Under the pieces are notes generated by a model. The model did not search any database, had not been told where the DNA came from, and saw only the letters and a list, made by a program, of their open reading frames with translations. A stretch of 64,000 nt of DNA from Amorphophallus konjac (taxonomy: Eukaryota; Streptophyta; Magnoliopsida; Alismatales; Araceae): NCBI GenBank assembly GCA_022559845.1, contig CM040117.1, forward strand, positions 145,022,732 to 145,086,731, given 5' to 3'. This document shows positions 44,380 through 56,501 of this stretch, piece by piece. Position 1 is the first letter of the stretch. The number at the start of each line of letters is the position of its first letter. The position numbers and the translations under genes were made by a program.

Positions 44380-45331
44380 TGAATGTAGCCACAGTTGCCT
44401 CCTTCGATAGGGTCTTCGTCATTCATGATCTCATAAACACCAAACCCTTCATCGAGAGAACCAACTTCCTCACATTCTAAATCCGACAGAAGAATCGGAT
44501 CCTCTACAAATTGGGGAATTGCAAGACATGCTCAGCATCTCCTGGCTAACTCTGCCAAGAACCTACGGGGAATCTACTTACCCTTGGCTTTCTTACTGGC
44601 GACTACCCCAAGACTCTTATCACTAGAAGAACTAGAAGAACAACTAGCCTGACCACTAGATCCTAAAGAAGAGAGAGGAGAACCGGACACAGGGGAAGAA
44701 GGTACAGAAGAAGACTCCTCATCGGAGGAGTAAAGGAAGTCTACTAACGGATCTTGAATGAGCGGCCCTTGGGTCGGGGCGCACTCATGAACAAGATAGG
44801 AGGTCTCTTCAATAGAGATGGAAGCGGGGGATTGTGAAGTTTGACAATTGATGTTTTTTTTCCATTTTTAAGAACAGTGAAACAATGTGAGCGAGGGATA
44901 GGAGATGGAGTTGAGATGGAGAGATGGGAAAATTGTTGATCAAGAGATTGCTTGTGAGAAGGTATGATGGAGAGTTGAGAAAATTGCTCAATGAGCTGAA
45001 AAGGAATTGAAAAAGCTTGAAAGAAATCGGGAGATAAGGAAATCAAGACCGCGGGTGGTCGGGGTATGTTGGTGATGAAGCATTTGGGGCACAAAAATAT
45101 TATCACAGATGGACGGATGGAATCAACAAGGAAAAGGCCGTCCCATAGCCTGTCTATAGTAAAGCCCTCTTCAAAGAGCACACCCGGCTCTCCAGTGTCG
45201 GTATAGTTACTGAGCAGTTGCCTCTTATCAATGATCACCATCGGCTTTTCCAGCATATCATGAATAAGAGGCGGCCATTCCGGGTAAGTTGCCATGAACA
45301 TCCGACTCAAAGCTATGGTAATATCATTCAT
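44380..45331 (-). pseudogene. Element D linker between protease/G-patch and RT
   Basis: One open frame covers 45331-44744, and a Ser-rich stretch (SSSSSSDKSLG) lies in 44740-44570. An acidic segment (DPILLSDLECEEVGSLDEG) follows near 44500-44430. Such poorly conserved linkers occur in Tat polyproteins; I know no function. Confidence 0.5.
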
Positions 45332-45346
45332 ATCAAACCATCTATA

Positions 45347-46205
45347 TCACTCACATTCGGGGTCATCCATCTTTCTTCTTTTGAATGGCCTTAAAGACTC
45401 CAAGGCCTTGTAAGTGACAAGCGGTGCTATGTGACGAGCAAATTGACGTGAATGCACATCTTGATGGTCAAAAATAGAAGTGATTATTGTAGTTTGCTCT
45501 TCAGCTTGTTCAATGGGCCCCTTCACAAAATGTGTGTACAATGACCATATGAGCGGCCGTCTATCTGTCTTGAGGGTGGAGGTCATGATAGCCCATGGCT
45601 CTTCTTCCATCTTGTCAGATTTTTCTTTACTCGGCCCTTTGTATCCTAGGCCGCCTTGAGGAATTAGCTCATGATTTCTAATATGCTCAACTCTACCTTG
45701 GAGACTGGCACCCAAACGCTTTCCAGACCAATACCCCATCCTCATCATAATGTTCCAACCCGGGGTATTCATCATATTCTTCTTTTTCTTCCCCTTTTGA
45801 GGTAGGGGTGGTGCCAGTGTTGGTGTTGAAATTGCATCTTGTGGCTTCAATATGTCAAGCTGCGGGTCAACAAGGTCTAGCACAAATAGCAGGGGTCTGT
45901 TGGCCAGCCATATGGAGGGCACTGATGTAGCAGAGTGTATGTCCTCTGACGACAATATAGGCATACTAGTGACTTTAATGATGTGCCCTTTGTGTGGAAA
46001 CTTTAAACACTGATGATTTGTGGAGGGTACGGCATCAAACACTTGGATATATGGACGGCCCAGAATGCCACTAAAAGTTAGATTCATGTCCAAAATGTGG
46101 AAGTCTATTGTAACTGACACGGGACCCAGCCCGACTTTAAGAGTAATCATGCCCATGGGCGGACTTCTTTGTATTATCATAAGCAATCACTGTGATGGTA
46201 GAAGG
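45347..46205 (-). pseudogene. Element D protease, second half, and G-patch
   Basis: After B2 the frame resumes with ITLKVGLGPV and FSGILGRPYIQ, the second half of a Tat-type aspartic protease. Further on, PGWNIMMRMGYWSGKRLG matches the G-patch consensus (aromatic and glycine spacing, MGY..G..LG). G-patches bind nucleic acid or activate helicases and are found next to proteases in some retroelements. The segment is open from 46186 to 45347. Confidence 0.7.
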
Positions 46206-46210
46206 CCGTA
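46206..46210. repeat. Target-site duplication of B2 (left)
   Basis: ccgta is repeated exactly at 53488-53492, just outside the LTR ends of B2. Confidence 0.95.
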
Positions 46211-48426
46211 TGATGAGGGCATCCCTTGCCCCTCCACATTTTCTCTAGACTAGGATTGTTCGTCGGCAAGCGCCATTATGTTAGTCATGTATTTTTGAGT
46301 CTAGTCATGTAATCTTCACATTTTCTTTGAGTCAATATCATGTAATTTTCTCTTTATTTGAGTCATGTACCTAGGTTGTTGAGTCATTTTTCCTAAGTCT
46401 TGAAGTCATTATGTTGGTATGATTAGTTAATGGGCCCAAACCATTGGGCTAGGCCCAGGGGCGCCCCTCCCTTGGACTGTTTGGTCATTAGTTAGTTTGT
46501 CAGGGTCAGTTTGATCTTAGGAAAAGTGTGGAGTCTATAAATAGCCCCACCTCTCTCTCATTTGTAACAACTTATGCTTGAATATTGAATCTAGAAAATT
46601 TCCATACCTTCTAGTTCTCTCTCAATATCTCCCTCTCTCTCTCTCTTACTATCACTCTCTCTAAGTGGGTTGTGCCCCCTCTCTCTCTCCTCCCCACCCC
46701 AATTTCGAAATTCATTCTCTCTCCTCCCCATTCACCCCTCATTAAGGCCCCTTCCCCATGCACTCATTCAATTCCCCCTCCAACCCCTAGGTGGAAACCC
46801 CTTCTCCTAGGCACCATTCCACTTCCCTAAGCACCTCTCCACCTTCCCAAGGCTGAATTAACCTCTCCCAAAGCCCAAATTCGAAATTCCCTCCCCTCTC
46901 GCATCCCTCCCACACCCTAGTTTGACCCAAACCAGACTCCCCTTGGTCTGGTCGCCCTCCTCCACCTCTTACTCTCTTGGCCATCCCCTTCTCCACATCT
47001 TCTTCTTCTCCTCATTCTGCCTCTGTTTCAGGCAGCAGAGTTACAGCAACTTGCAGAAGCAGTCACGACCGTCCCCCAAAGATTCAGGTGGCAAGGCCTA
47101 CATTTCTGGAATCTTCTGCGAGATAGCTTTCCAACGGTGGTGGTCTCGCCGGCTTCCGAGATCGGAGCTGTTCGCAGGAGCCGATCTCCCTCGACTGCGC
47201 AGAAGACCCCAGGCAGAGAACCAGAGCGAGAGTTGAAGCTTGGCCACGACGAACCTGTTGGGACTAAGATCAAGTGTCCTTCAGCAACATTCTTCCCTCT
47301 CAAGTCCTCTTTCATCCTCAAGAAGCAGAGCTGCATTTGGACATCGGCATCTAAAGTTACGAATTTTCTACTCCAAGTGTGTCAGGTCAGTTTACAGGAG
47401 CCAGAACTGACACCCCTCTACTCATCTGATCGCCCCGGTCTTCTCCGACATCTTACGACCCTGCCGTTGGCACCGACAGAAAGAAGACTCGACCGCGGTT
47501 CCAACGGTTTAGGTCTCGTATCAATCAGAGCTTGGTAGAGATCGTGGCACCCTCTGCAACCAGCCACATTGTTCTGCACCAGACAGAGGCAGAACCAATC
47601 AGTCCGGTTCCAGACCCTGCCCCATCCAGAAACGACTGTACCAAGCTCAGAAAAAATTCAGAGATCATCCTTGGTCCGTTGGAAAGCTTTTGGCGCAAGT
47701 CTCATCATGTTCTGAGTTCTGTGGAATTTTTAGCAGCTTCATCACTGACCCCCTGTCCAGCAATTCAGAAGATTGGCAGAACCGGCAAAGCTCCGGAGGT
47801 CGGGTTTTCTACATCATTCCCCCACCCCGCTTGGCCGGCTGAAGGCCCCTCCCTGCGTGGAGGTAGTTTTGGCTGTAATCTACATAATTCCCACCCCAAG
47901 ATCCCCCCCCCCCTTGCATGGGGTGTAGTTCATGTAATTATTAAGTCGCAGGTTTGAAGCTTCAATCGACGCGGCGTGCGGGTACATACCCTCGCCTCCC
48001 CGCTCGCCCCCGTCTCCGGCCGGAGTCGGCGTCTTCACGCCGGCTAGGTGAGCTCCTGAACATCTCTCATTGCTGTAATGGACTTGCTTAGCTTAGTATT
48101 GCTATAGTTACTCCGTCGGCGGTAAGAGAGTGTCCGATTTTAAATTGCTACCCAAATTGAGTGACCACCGCGGGCGAGTTGTGAGAGCATCCACTTAACC
48201 CACACCCTTGGTGTGTTGGCCGCCCATGATTTGGGCATCCTAGGCCCATTTGGGGTTCTCCCAAGCTAGCCAACCATTGGAGCCTCAAGGTCCCGCCTCG
48301 GACCCTCTCCAACATCGCCTAGTCGCCATCGGGCACTAGTGTGCGCCATACGGGTGAGCTCGCTAGTGTGAGTCCGCTGCTCAAACTTGAATGCTTGCAA
48401 AAGAGGTCCAAGGTGGTTTTACATCA
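46211..48426 (+). mobile_element. Element B2, 5' LTR
   Basis: 2,216 bp, TATA box at 46536-46543 and a CT-rich leader. It closely matches 51268-53487. ORFs such as 47137-47538 occur in both LTRs (52202-52714) but contain no known domain. Confidence 0.92.
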
Positions 48427-48428
48427 AG

Positions 48429-48440
48429 TGGTATCAGAGC
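48429..48440 (+). other. Primer-binding site of B2 (initiator Met tRNA)
   Basis: tggtatcagagc lies two bases after the LTR end. Confidence 0.9.
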
Positions 48441-48526
48441 AAGTTCACAACTTGTCTCTATCAAGTTGGTCCTAGGGCATGTCTATGCATTTAGAGTCTT
48501 CAAGTGCATCACTCTTGTCCCCTAGT

Positions 48527-51115
48527 ATGGCCACCTCATATCGACCTTACCAATCGGCCCACTCCATAAGTCCAAGCCACCAAGAGATGCCTACCACTAA
48601 CACCCATAACTTCCGGGGCCATGTCAACTACTTCATGAAAGCCTTGACCTATGCCAATGAGCGGCTTGATAACATATCGGGCCGACTCAACCAACTTGGA
48701 GAAAATAGGCCCGCCCCAAGGACGGACGATAGGATGGCCCCTTTCCCACTTCCCACCTTTGATGGAACCTCTCCTAGAGAATATTTAGATTGGGAAGCTA
48801 CAATGGACCAATACTTCACTTTGTATCCTATGTCCGATGATGAAAAGGCATGGGTTGCCAAAATGCAACTTACCAAACGGGCCGAAACTCATTGGATGCA
48901 AATTGTCGGGCTAAAGGTACTTAGAAGGGAAACCCCCATCACCACTTGGAAGGACATGAAGGAGCAACTTAGAGTAAAATATATGTCCCCTTCCTACCCA
49001 AGTTACCAAAACTCAAGGAGCACTCCCACTTCCCCAAACCCACCCGTCCAAACCTTTACCACTAGAACCTAAGTGTCCAAGGCCTCCACCTCCCCACCTA
49101 GGCCCATGACGGCCACCACCCTCCAATCCAAAAGCTCCCACCAAACCCATACCCCACAAGCCCCCTTGGTCCCTACCACCACCCCTCCCTTGTCCCCTAA
49201 AAGGGACACTCCCCCCAAAACCAACCAACCCAAGCCACCCCAACCAACCCATCTCCCACTCCCTACCCCAAAAGTCCCAAGTCCTAGGCTTCCACTACTT
49301 CCCCTCCCTATCCAAAACCAAGTTTCCCATTACCCACCACCCCGGGTACACCATGCACCAACCATCATCACCCCACCCTCAATAGACCTTCCCATTCCCT
49401 TGAGAAAGGAGACCACAACCATCCACATGGGAGTAGATACCATTCCGGAACCCATCCCCATCCTTGAGGAAACCCAAGTTCATACCTATGGTGAGGAAGA
49501 ATCACAAATGTCCCCTCCACATAGCTTGGACCCCCAAGAGCCACAAGCCTTCACAACTAGCACCGTAATCATAGATGGGCCCCTAGCTAGATGGCTAAAG
49601 GAGAGACCAATTCACCCCATCATGTCCTATGTTTACCCACCCATGGAGCAAAACCTTCCCATTGTACCCTTCCACTCCTATCACACCACAATCCAATCCT
49701 ACTATGAGGTAGAATGTTGGGATGATCTCCTCCAAGGTCTAGAGTGGCAATTAGACTTGACTTCTTTGTTGACCCTAGGGGCGGACCGACCCAAGAGCCT
49801 TGACCTCATCCATCCATGCATTGGGTCTATCACCTCGATTTGCACTATTGGTTGCTACACTAGTGACCTCCTTTTCATTCTCCCCATAGTGGAAGAGCCC
49901 ATCCCGGTCCACTCCCCTACCATTGTGATTCCTAGAACCTTGACCATCCAACCCACCCCATACACCGGCCCAACCATTTCATTAGAGGAAGGCGACTCCC
50001 CACCATATGAGGACCTTGAGGACATGGAGTACCCCCATCTAGGTGACCTTTACCATGATCCCTTTGACCCTTTCCTATGGGAGCCTAGATCTCTATGTAA
50101 CCCACTCACCTTATTCACCACCCACATTACCCTACCCTTACCGCCCATATTAACCCAAACCCCTCCCTTCCTAGAATCGGGTTACACCAAGGGAGCATTG
50201 ACCTTAGGCAACATAAACCTTGGGATTGATGAATTGTCCCACCCCATGATGCCTCCCTTCTTAGATCCCTTTGATCCATACGAGTGGAAGCTCAAGGGCC
50301 ACCCCACACCCATGCACATGGAAGTCATCTCTAGGATAGGAGTGCATGAGTCTTGGCACAACACACCACTTGGCATGATTAGAGAGTCAGGTCCATTCAT
50401 TCACAACACCCACATGTCAAGTAGGAAGTATGAGTGGTCCATATTTGGGTGTAACGGTCCTCCCCAATTCACCATTGGTCTTATGAATGTTAGGAGCATA
50501 CATGGATGTCCGGGTCCCCCGACATTCGTCATACCCATGCATAAAAGGTTCATCTATGGATGTCCCGGGCCCCCTAAGTCTATCACAGTCCTCATGGCAT
50601 CAAAGCATGATCGAACTACATTTGGCTGCCCCGGACCACCTTTACATACCATACATTGTCCACTCCCACCGCATCATAAAACATGGCATATGCATCCAAG
50701 CAAATATCAAGTAGCAAGCGGTGAGATTCACAATAAGCAAGCAAAAACTCGTGAGCGCCACTTGAAACTCCAAGTTGGTAACTTGACGATGATGACTTTG
50801 GAGTGGCTCTACCTTGGGGTCACCTCCAAATTGAGGGCACGAGGACTTGGACCTTGCCAAGTTCCGAGTGGCTTTGGCAACCCGGCTTATGGATTGAACT
50901 TTCAAAAGGGTTTTGGGATTCTCCCCATCTCTCATGTGGCGGATCCAGCACCCTCTAGGGGCACCGCGGTGGATCCTAGTGAGTGCCTTGAGCTTACACC
51001 TATCCTTGCGAGAGACACCTTTGGAGTGCCACCACAAATTAGCCCGAGAGCCCGACGTGAGCATACGGCATCAATACTAGGCAAGCAAGATCTCATCGCC
51101 AGCATGAGGGTATGA
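48527..51115 (+). pseudogene. B2 ORF: same protein as B1, one internal stop
   Basis: It starts at ATG 48527 (MATSYRP), in frame with the open stretch from 48479. A TAA at 49070-49072 interrupts it at the start of the proline-rich part; B1 has CAA at this place. The frame then stays open for 680 codons to 51115. The conserved region (GSITSICTIGCYTSD, LGDLYHDPFDPF, FIHNTHMSSRKYEW), four GPP repeats (CNGPPQF, CPGPPTF, CPGPPK, CPGPPLH) and the integrase C-terminal remnant (GFGNPAYGLNF, ISHVADPAP) line up with B1. The chromodomain part is degenerate. Confidence 0.85.
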
Positions 51116-51255
51116 CCGAGCCACTTTGTCGAGCTGAAGCGCCGTTCCCCGACTATGGTCGCGGGTTGAGTATGGAGATCGTGGATCGCCCAAAGCCGCA
51201 GTTCGATATACTACTTCCCTGGTGGACCCATACTCGACGGGGTCGAGTTTTCCCC

Positions 51256-51267
51256 ACCCCGGGGGTA
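51256..51267 (+). other. Polypurine tract region of B2
   Basis: accccgggggta directly precedes the 3' LTR start at 51268, as in B1. Confidence 0.65.
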
Positions 51268-53487
51268 TGATGAGGGCATCCCTTGCCCCTCCACATTTTC
51301 TCCATACTCGGATTGTTCGTCGGCAAGCGCCATTATGTTAGTCATGTATTTTTGAGTCTAGTCATGTAATCTTCACATTTTCTTTGAGTCAATATCATGT
51401 AATTTTCTCTTTATTTGAGTCATGTACCTAGGTTGTTGAGTCATTTTTCCTAAGTCTTGAAGTCATTATGTTGGTATGATTAGTTAATGGGCCCAAACCA
51501 TTGGGCTAGGCCCAGGGGCGCCCCTCCCTTGGACTGTTTGGTCATTAGTTAGTTTGTCAGGGTCAGTTTGGTCTTAAGAAAAGTGTGGAGTCTATAAATA
51601 GCCCCACCCCTCTGTCATTTGTAACAACTTATGCTTGAATATTGAATCCAGAAAATTTCCATACCTTCTAGTTCTCTCTCAATATCTCCCTCTCTCTCTC
51701 TCTCTTACTATCACTCTCTCTAAGTGGGTTGTGCCCCCTCTCTCTCTCCTCCTCACCCCAATTTCGAAATTCATTCTCTCTCCTCCCCATTCACCCCTCA
51801 TTAAGGCCCCTTCCCCTTCCCCATGCACTCATTCAATTCCCCCTCCAACCCCTAGGTGGAAACCCCTTCTCCTAGGCACCTTTCCACTTCCCTAAGCACC
51901 TCTCCACCTTCCCAATGCTGAATTAACCTCTCCCAAAGCCCAAATTCGAAATTCCCTCCCCTCTCACATCCCTCCCACACCCTAGGTCGACCCAAACCAG
52001 ACTCCCCTTGGTCTGGTCGCCCTCCTCCACCTCTTACTCTCTTGGCCATCCCCTTCTCCACATCTTCTTCTTCTCCTCATTCTGCCTCTGTTTCAGGCAG
52101 CAGAGTTACAGAAACTTGCAGAAGTAGTCACGACCGTCCCCTAAAGATTCAGGTGGCAACGCCTACATTTCTGGAATCTTCTGTGAGATATCTTTCCAAC
52201 GGTGGTGGTCTCGCCGGCTTCTGAGGTCGGAGCTGTCCGCAGGAGCCGATCTCCCTCGACTGCGCAGAAGACCCCAGGCAGAGAACCAGAGCAAGAGTGG
52301 AAGCTTGGCCACGACGAACCTGTTGGGATTCAGATCAAGTGTTCTTCAGCAACATTCTTCCCTCTCAAGTCCTCTTTCATCCTCAAGAAGCAAAGCTGCA
52401 TTTGGACATCGGCATCTAAAGTTACGGATTTTCTACTCCAAGTGTGTCAGGTCAGTTTACAGGAGCCAGAACCGACACCCCTCTACTCATTTGATCGCCC
52501 CGGTCTTCTCCGACATCTTCCGACCCCGCCGTTGGCGCCGACAGAAAGAAGACTCGACCACGGTTCCAACGGTTTAGGTCTCGTATCATCAGAGCTTGGT
52601 AGAGATCGTGGCACCCTCTACAACCAGCCACATTGTTCTGCACCAGACAGAGGCAGAACCAATCAGTCTGGTTCCAGACCCTGCCCCGGCCAGCAACGAC
52701 TGTACCAAGCTTAGAAAAAATTCAGAGATCATCCTTGGTCCGTTGGCAAGCTTTTGGCGCAAGTCTCATCATGTTCTGAGTTCTGTGGAATTTTTAGTAG
52801 CTTCATCACTGACCCCCTGTCCAGCAATTCAGAAGATTGGCAGAACCGGCAAAGCTCCGGAAGTCAGGTTTTCTACATCATTCCCCCACCCCGCTTGGCC
52901 GGCTGAAGGCCCCTCCCTGCGTGGAGGTAGTTTTGGCTGTAATCTACATAATTCCCACCCCAAGATCCCCCCCTTGCATGGGGTGTAGTTCATGTAATTA
53001 TTAAGTCGCAGGTTTGAAGCTTCAATCGACGCGGCGTGCGGGTACATACCCTCGCCTCCCCGCTCGCCCCCGTCTCCGGCCGGAGTCGGCGTCTTCACGC
53101 CGGCTAGGTGAGCTCCTGAACATCTATCATTGCTGTAATGGACTTGCTTAGCTTAGTATTGCTATAGTTACTCCGTCGGCGGTAAGAGAGTGTCCGATTT
53201 TAAATTGCTACCCAAATTGAGTGACCACCGCGGGCGAGTTGTGAGAGCATCCACTTAACCCACACCCTTGGTATGTTGGCCGCCCATGATTTGGGCATCC
53301 TAGGCACATTTGGGGTTCTCCCCAAGCTAGCCAACCATTGGAGCCTCAAGGTCCTGCCTCGGACCCTCTCCAACATCGCCTAGTCACCATCGGGCACTAG
53401 TGTGCGCCATACGGGTGAGCTCGCTAGTGTGAGTCCGCTGCTCAAACTTGAATGCTTGCAAAAGAGGTCCAAGGTGGTTTTACATCA
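51268..53487 (+). mobile_element. Element B2, 3' LTR
   Basis: 2,220 bp, nearly the same as the 5' copy, with TATA box at 51593-51600. It is followed by the exact ccgta duplication. Confidence 0.92.
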
Positions 53488-53492
53488 CCGTA

Positions 53493-53850
53493 TCTCACTA
53501 TCGGGTATGCCACACGTTTTCAAAGTACTTGGAGGCAAAACATTGATGGATGTGTCGGTATCCACCAAGCATTGGCTGACGGCCACTTTATTGCTATCAA
53601 TTGTGATGCACAAGGCATATTTTCGCATTGGCTTTGGAGCCAGTTCCTGTTCATAGAAAACAATGGCTGGTTGATCCCCTGCTGGAGTCAAGACTGAAGT
53701 AATCTGCTCAACTGGAATATCCTCATTGACCATCACCTTTTGGAGATACTGCATCAGAGCTTCCTGGTGGGTCTTAGACCTTTTTATAAACTCTAGTATT
53801 GAAATTCTTGCCGGAGTTTTGTCGAGATATTTCAACAAGTCATACTGAGT
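53493..53850 (-). pseudogene. Element D protease, first half
   Basis: Minus-strand frame with KTPARISILEFIKRS and then CLVDTDTSINVLP. The catalytic triad position is D-T-D where aspartic proteases have D-T-G, so the glycine is replaced. B2 separates this from the second half at 46205. Confidence 0.78.
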
Positions 53851-53865
53851 CCCCGATATAGACTC

Positions 53866-54597
53866 CTACTCTTGTGTCTGTTCTTCTTGCCCCTGCGCGG
53901 GCTCTTGCTCCTGACTATGTGGAAACACATGATGGAATATCCATCCACTACGGAGCACCATAGTTTGTGAAGATTGCACCTCCGTGTAGTTTTGGGTAGG
54001 CGGAGGATTGGTAGATGTAGAAGGGATATCAAGATTAGCGAGTTGAACGGGAGCAACCGGTTGGGGGACCTTGATGAGGGGCCTTACCGGTTGAGGATTG
54101 GTGGAAACTGGTATGGTGGGTAATGAAGGTCCAGTGGTCGAGGGGCTGGAGGGGATAGATGGTGCCTGGGTATTTGGAGTAGGTGTAAGCCGAATGAGGA
54201 GGGGCCTAGGTGGAGGTGATGGGTTTGTAGGGGGTGTGGTAGGTGTTGGTGAAGGTCGGAGTAAGAGGGGCCTTGCCAGCAAAGAGTTAACAGTTGTGGA
54301 AGGAGGAAAGGGTGCCGGTGAGGGGCGGATGAGGAGTGGCCTAGATGGCAAGGGATTTTTGGAAGGAGGAGGGGTTTGCGGTAAAGGGGGGTTTATGGAG
54401 GGGCGAATGAGGAGCGGTCTGGGCGAAAGGTTATCTGAAGTGGAAGGAGCTTGGTTGATGGGATGTAGGACGGGACGTGAAGGATGGGGGAGAGGAGAAG
54501 GTTTGGAGGTTCTCAACAAATGAGGAGATTGGTTTGAGTTCTGGGTTATAGCCCCAACGGAGGCATTTTCTTCATGCCACCCTTTCCCCCTCTCCAC
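53866..54597 (-). pseudogene. Element D proline-rich region with RPLLIRPS repeats
   Basis: A 243-codon open stretch between Gag and protease. The word PRPLLIRPS, or close variants (RPLLLRPS, RPLLIRLT), occurs five times, separated by Pro/Ser/Thr-rich spacers. It is probably a disordered linker of the Gag-Pol polyprotein. Stops lie just upstream (54600-55000). Confidence 0.6.
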
Positions 54598-54989
54598 TTC
54601 ATGGAAAGAGGTGACAGGGTTTACTTGTTAGTTAGGTGGCGGGTGCTCCGGTAGCGGATTGTGGACAATCCCCATGTCTAGTTGTGGCGCAGGAGCTTGC
54701 TGCTGTTGAACTTGTTGGGCGGGCTACTGAGCCTGCGGTGGTGCCTGCGGTGGTGCCTGTTGCCGAGGAGGTCTTCATGCTTTCAGAGTTGCAATAAATC
54801 TTCTCATTTCATCCCAGTCAATACCTCCTTGATCATTCATATCATTTATTTAATCTTTAAAGTGAAAATAATGATCTATGTTGTGATTGGGCTACCGGTG
54901 GAAGACACAATATCAAGAGGTATCCACATTTTGAGGCTAGGATGGCCTTTTTTTTTGCAACGTGAGCACGTTGGCGGCCATGAGGGCAT

Positions 54990-56493
54990 TAAAAATATCG
55001 GGGAGACTCTCGGGTAGTGGAGGATATTGGGCTCTTTTGGGGCCTAGTGGTCTTCTTGACTGCTGAGGACCATAGTTTGCAGGAGGTGGCACTTGGTGGT
55101 ATTGCTGGGGAACTGGAGAGTTTTGTTGGGGTTGTTTGCTTGGGGAACTGGGTTGAAGAATGAGGGTTGTTGTTGTGGCTATGAGGGTCTTGGGTTCGAA
55201 GGGTTGCGAAAAGGTGTGGGATTGCCAACCACGCCCACTTGCTCATTAGTGACCATACCCTCGGTTGTTCCACCATTATTATTGACATTGGTCCTCTTCC
55301 TCCCCACTCTGGGCTTTTGTTCAAACATGCCCATGATGGGCGAATCTTTCATCTGAGTTTGAATATAACGCACCCTTTCATAAAGTTCCTCCATTGTGTT
55401 CAGCTTATTCATGGCCAGAATGTGACGAAATTGCGGAGTAGCATTTGAAACAATCATCTTAACTTGCTCCGGTTCCGAAAGTGTGTCTCTTAGTTTCTCA
55501 GCCATTGACCTCCATCTATCGACAAATTGTGTGAAGTCCTCTTCAAGCTTCATTTTCTCAGCTACTAAATCTGTGACAGACAAAGAGGGACCCACACGGT
55601 CTCTATACATTTGCAGGAATTTTCTTTGAACAACATCAAAGTCACCAGCTTCAGTTGGCTCCAAAGAGTAAAACCATTCAAGGGTCGGGCCATCATGAGA
55701 CCTTCTAAAGAGATAAGCCAGAGACGCTTTATTGTTTTGCCAAAAGGATGCCTCATACATGAAATCTTTTATATGAATGAACAGGTTGTCCGTTCCATTG
55801 TAGCGCCGAAAATTTGGCATCTTGGATGGAGGCAAGTGAAAGATCAATAGAGTAGGGAGAGTGACTTCCAGAGTGTCTTTGGGGGCAGAGACCCTCTTGA
55901 GTTGTTCCTCCATGCTAGCAATCTTTTGGAGGAGAAGAGTGTTGGTGTCAGACTCGGCCAGGGCCGGATTGGTAGGGAATGGGTTTGGCATAGGCCTTCT
56001 TAAGAATTGAGGAGGTGGAGGATGTTATGGCCTAACCACGGAATGGCTTGTCGGTTGGGTCGGTGCAACAATAACGGGAGTTTGTGGATGGGATGGAATT
56101 TTCTGTGAGACCGCCTGGTCATTGGTGGTGTTGACTTGAAGGCCACCCGTGGCCTGAAGGAGATTTGAGGAGGAAGAGGGGACGGACTTGCCTTTAAGAG
56201 CGGCTTGGACCACTTGATGTTGAGTATCATCCAGTTGGGACAAGACATTGATGAGTTGATTTAAATCAAAAGATGGGGAAGCTTGCCCGAATGTAGAATG
56301 AGTGACGGGTTGGGCTTGAAAGGAAGGATCAACCACTTGGGTGGTGGTGTCCACTACATAGACTTGAGGAGGAGCATATTGAGAATGAGAGGGAGTGTAG
56401 TTTCCCTCATACTGAATAAAACCTTGAGGAACCATAGGTTTGATCAAATTGACCATCCTCACCAACATCATAGGAATACTCTTGGTTAGCCAT
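54990..56493 (-). pseudogene. Element D Gag
   Basis: The likely start is ATG 56493 (MANQEYSYDVG), after which a frame change leads into the open stretch at 56460-56025. An in-frame TAA at about 56023 separates this from 55991-55179. The latter contains a Gag core: PNFRRYNGTDNLFIHIKDF, GPTLEWFYSLEP, RKFLQMYRDRVG and FTQFVDRWRSMAEKL, typical of Tat Gag. The C-terminal part decays into multiple stops before 54990. No zinc knuckle was found. Confidence 0.78.
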
Positions 56494-56501
56494 GTTGACA
56501 A

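Larger units (their letters stand above)
46211..53487 (+). mobile_element. Element B2: non-autonomous Gag-chromodomain element
   Basis: A 7.3-kb relative of B1 lies in the protease gene of D. LTRs start tgatgagggc and end tacatca. PBS, PPT and ORF layout equal those of B1. The first part of the ORF is almost the same as in B1, while the proline-rich part and the LTRs have diverged. Confidence 0.93.
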
